Of a stretch of DNA of 64,000 bases, positions 61,631 through 64,000 are shown piece by piece (the stretch's first letter is position 1; every line of letters begins with the position of its first letter). This DNA is from JAWLFI01 sp964626595. GTDB taxonomy: Bacteria > Bacteroidota > Bacteroidia > Chitinophagales > Saprospiraceae. Made by a program: the position numbers and the translations under genes. The stretch lies in assembly GCA_964626595.1 (NCBI GenBank), contig CAZVFU010000003.1, forward strand, positions 10,536-74,535, written 5' to 3'. The notes under the pieces are model-generated. The model worked only from the letters and a program-made list of their open reading frames with translations, was not told the origin of the DNA and ran no database searches.

Positions 61631-63793
61631 ATGCAAAATCGATTATCACTTTTCTTTCTCTGTATGTTCTTTTTAATTACATCCCTAAATGCCCAGGAAG
61701 GGATGTGGATCCCCAGCTTGCTCAGTGGTCAAAATGAAGCTGAAATGCAGGAAATGGGTATGGAAATGACGGCTGAAGATATCTATGCGGTAAATGAAGG
61801 GAGCCTCAAAGATGCGATCGTACATTTCGGTGGATTTTGCACTGGAGAAGTCATTTCTGATCAAGGGCTTTTACTCACAAATCATCACTGCGGTTATCGT
61901 CAGATTCAATCTCACTCCAGCCTTGAAAACAACTTGCTCGAAGAGGGATTTTGGGCGGAATCCCATGAGGATGAAATACCCAACCCGGGCCTTTTTGCTC
62001 GTTTTATTCGCGAAATACAAGACGTGACGCCCTTGATTCTAAATGGAGTGAAACCATCCATGACTGAAAAAGAGCGCCAGGATAAAATTAGAGCAAATAT
62101 CGAGAACGTAAAAAGCCAATTTGAGCTCGGCCCCTTTGAGTCTATGGATATAAAGGCTTACTATAAGGGGAACCAGTTTTACGCTTTGCGCTCTGTTCGA
62201 TATGATGATGTTCGCCTCGTTGGAGCGCCACCATCGAGTATTGGTAAATTTGGAGCCGATACGGATAATTGGGTATGGCCGCGACATACCGGCGATTTTG
62301 CTTTATTCCGTATTTACGCAGGACCGGACAATGAGCCTGCTGCTTATAGTGAAGAAAATATACCTTTTACTCCCAACCATTCGCTACCCATTTCGCTGGA
62401 TGGGGTCGACGAAGGAGATTTTACACTCATATTTGGGTTTCCGGGAAGTACTGACGAATATCTGCCGGCCATCGCCATTGAGCAGCTGGTGGAAGAAATA
62501 AATCCCGCTCGTATCGAAGTTCGAGACCGGGCTCTGGCTGTTATGGATGAAGCTATGCGAAATGATCCGGAAGTTAAAATTCAATATGCGTCAAAGTTTG
62601 CCAGCATCGCAAACTACTGGAAGAAATGGAAGGGTGAAAACCTGGGATTAACCCGAACGAATGCCGTTGAATCTAAAAGAGCGGAGGAACTAGCGTTTCG
62701 TAAAAAACTACGTAATAATGAAGACTGGCTCGCAACTTATGGAGGAACTCTATTGAAATTGGAAGATAATTATAGACGTTCGCTGCAGCTGAGGAAGAGT
62801 GATGCTGTATATGGTGAAATTGTCAATCGAAATGTTGAAGGCTTGCGCATGGCTGGCTACATTGCCCGCCTGATTAGCTTTTACGAAGAGGGAGGTGATG
62901 AAGCTTTCAGGAGCTTTGCCAATCGGTTGGTTCCGTTTATGGAAAACATGTACGAAAATTACAATGCAGGTGTCGACCAACAATTAGCCGTGACTTTGCT
63001 TGAGGCGTATCCGGATTTGATGCCTAAAGAATTTGTGCCCCGCGTGATATCTGAAAACAAAAATGATCTCGACAACTTCATCGGAGAATATTACAAACTA
63101 TCGAAAATTCCGAGTAAGGCAGTTTTGGATATACTTAAGAATGACGAGCCCGAACAGGCAGTGGAAAAATTGAAAAAGGACCCTTTAGTTCTATTAGTTA
63201 GCGATTTTGATTTGATGTACCGGCAAGACATCTTAAGACCCTTAGCGGATATAGAAACAGAACACGACAGTTTAATGAGACATTATATGGCTGCTCAGCT
63301 TCTGGTTGCGGATGAAGATGCCCGCATATTTCCTGATGCCAACAGCACGCTCCGGGTCGGATATGGAAAGGTCAATGGATACGAGCCCAAAGATGGTGTT
63401 AAGTACTTGCACCAAACCTATTTGGACGGGGTAATGGAAAAATATGTGCCTGGTGACTACGAGTTTGATGTTCCTGAACGTCTTATTACATTATACGAAA
63501 ACAAAGATTATGGTCCCTATGCTGAAAATGGTAAAATGCCGGTCTGCTTTATCGGATCAAATCATACCACGGGCGGAAATAGCGGGAGTCCTGCGATTGA
63601 TGCTCAGGGGAATTTGATTGGGTTAAACTTTGACCGCGTTTGGGAGGGTACCATGAGCGATTACAATTATGACTTTTCCATCTGTCGAAACATTATGGTA
63701 GATGCTCGATATGTTTTGTTTATCATTGATAAATATGGAGGAGCTTCTCATCTCATTGATGAGATGGAGTTGGTTCATCCGAAAGCCAAATAA
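61631..63793 (+). CDS. S46 family dipeptidyl-peptidase, DPP11-like (Asp/Glu-specific)
   Basis: I take ATG 61631 (MQNRLSLFFLCMFFLITSLN), giving 720 residues, the length of Porphyromonas DPP11. The signal peptide ends at NAQ. The catalytic His is His85 in LLTNHHCGYR, the Asp is in RHTGDFALFR, and the Ser is in GGNSGSPAIDAQGNLIGLNF. Eighteen residues after the Ser comes Arg (FDR), the position (Arg673) that gives DPP11 preference for Asp or Glu at P1; DPP7 has Gly there. The enzyme should release acidic dipeptides in the periplasm. It precedes a gamma-glutamyltransferase start by two bases. Confidence 0.94.
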   Translation: MQNRLSLFFLCMFFLITSLNAQEGMWIPSLLSGQNEAEMQEMGMEMTAEDIYAVNEGSLKDAIVHFGGFCTGEVISDQGLLLTNHHCGYRQIQSHSSLENNLLEEGFWAESHEDEIPNPGLFARFIREIQDVTPLILNGVKPSMTEKERQDKIRANIENVKSQFELGPFESMDIKAYYKGNQFYALRSVRYDDVRLVGAPPSSIGKFGADTDNWVWPRHTGDFALFRIYAGPDNEPAAYSEENIPFTPNHSLPISLDGVDEGDFTLIFGFPGSTDEYLPAIAIEQLVEEINPARIEVRDRALAVMDEAMRNDPEVKIQYASKFASIANYWKKWKGENLGLTRTNAVESKRAEELAFRKKLRNNEDWLATYGGTLLKLEDNYRRSLQLRKSDAVYGEIVNRNVEGLRMAGYIARLISFYEEGGDEAFRSFANRLVPFMENMYENYNAGVDQQLAVTLLEAYPDLMPKEFVPRVISENKNDLDNFIGEYYKLSKIPSKAVLDILKNDEPEQAVEKLKKDPLVLLVSDFDLMYRQDILRPLADIETEHDSLMRHYMAAQLLVADEDARIFPDANSTLRVGYGKVNGYEPKDGVKYLHQTYLDGVMEKYVPGDYEFDVPERLITLYENKDYGPYAENGKMPVCFIGSNHTTGGNSGSPAIDAQGNLIGLNFDRVWEGTMSDYNYDFSICRNIMVDARYVLFIIDKYGGASHLIDEMELVHPKAK

Positions 63794-63795
63794 CC

Positions 63796-64000
63796 ATGAA
63801 AGTGAAGCCTGCGGGTATTGCGGGGGGACATGAGCAAACCTGCGAAATTGCGTTGGATGTCTTGCGAAGTGGAGGAAATGCTATAGATGCTGCGATCGCC
63901 GCTTTTGCCGCGATGTTCGTTACAGAACCCGCAATGGCCTCTCCAGGGGGTGGGGGCTTCGCTACCGTTTTGGCCCCTGGAGGAAAACCTCTCGTGTTTG
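63796..64000 (+). CDS. Gamma-glutamyltransferase-like protein, N-terminal part (runs off the window)
   Basis: The frame opens with ATG two bases after the S46 stop and stays open to the end (68 residues). It reads KPAGIAGGHEQTCEIALDVL, then RSGGNAIDAAIAAFAAMFVT and EPAMASPGGGGFATV, which is the N-terminal pattern of gamma-glutamyltransferases (GGNAIDAAIA, GGGG in the glycine-rich loop). The autocleavage threonine and the small subunit lie outside. No signal peptide is visible at this start. It is likely an operon partner of the S46 peptidase. Confidence 0.88.
   Translation, partial: MKVKPAGIAGGHEQTCEIALDVLRSGGNAIDAAIAAFAAMFVTEPAMASPGGGGFATVLAPGGKPLVF

Noticed and set aside
1..64000. tRNA, rRNA, CRISPR array or insertion sequence
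   Set aside because: Intergenic regions were scanned for T-loop motifs, regular direct repeats and transposase motifs by eye; none were found, though a covariance search was not possible.

Overview
The window is a 64 kb piece of a Bacteroidota chromosome. The evidence is a PorP/SprF-family type IX secretion (T9SS) protein, a secreted nuclease with a T9SS-type C-terminal domain, an S46 dipeptidyl-peptidase, OmpA proteins with thrombospondin-3 repeats, TAnnTTTG-type -7 promoter boxes, few Shine-Dalgarno sequences and frequent GTG/TTG starts. I cannot place it below phylum with confidence (Saprospirales, Cytophagales or Flavobacteriales all fit). A run of exactly 100 N at 45847-45946 shows it is a scaffolded draft or metagenome assembly. 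No rRNA, tRNA, CRISPR array, intact insertion sequence or prophage was seen.

Layout. 1-9.4 kb: end of an M1 aminopeptidase, a LolD-like ATPase, two glycosyltransferases overlapping a RibBA-like protein whose GTP cyclohydrolase II half has lost its zinc cysteines, then a minus-strand operon of LysM/RlpA-like protein, cystathionine beta-synthase and PorP/SprF. 9.5-13 kb: kdsB and a pyrimidine-salvage group (CNT transporter, cdd, udk). 13-18.5 kb: cytochrome c maturation genes ccmE (CxxxY type) and ccmF with two coupled genes, then ftsE. 18.8-26.4 kb: YkuK-like protein, an active/inactive M16 peptidase pair, a one-domain asparaginase, an OmpA protein and a MATE exporter. 26.7-45.2 kb: mostly housekeeping (ypdA, ribD, cysteine desulfurase, glmM, pyrG, rimO, a lipoprotein msrB, tyrS, a LolE/FtsX-like permease, nrdB-nrdA of eukaryote-like type).

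45.2-64 kb: a gene-poor repeat region around the assembly gap, rarA, an ECF sigma factor overlapping a predicted anti-sigma/outer-membrane barrel protein and a lipoprotein, a six-gene kynurenine (tryptophan catabolism) operon ending in an FRG-domain gene, a divergent LytS/LytR two-component system, endonuclease I, a DUF4112 protein, a DPP11-like S46 peptidase and the start of a gamma-glutamyltransferase.

The most unusual structures are non-coding. Six GC-rich, multi-hairpin intergenic elements share a GGGCGTGCC-like start, a GGGTCGGGCT-like core and a CCCTCACGCG-like end, and two copies keep a stem at the same place with different bases. The kynurenine operon leader carries a compound hairpin followed by seven T, which looks like an attenuator. 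Several short perfect palindromes sit at starts of metabolic operons.
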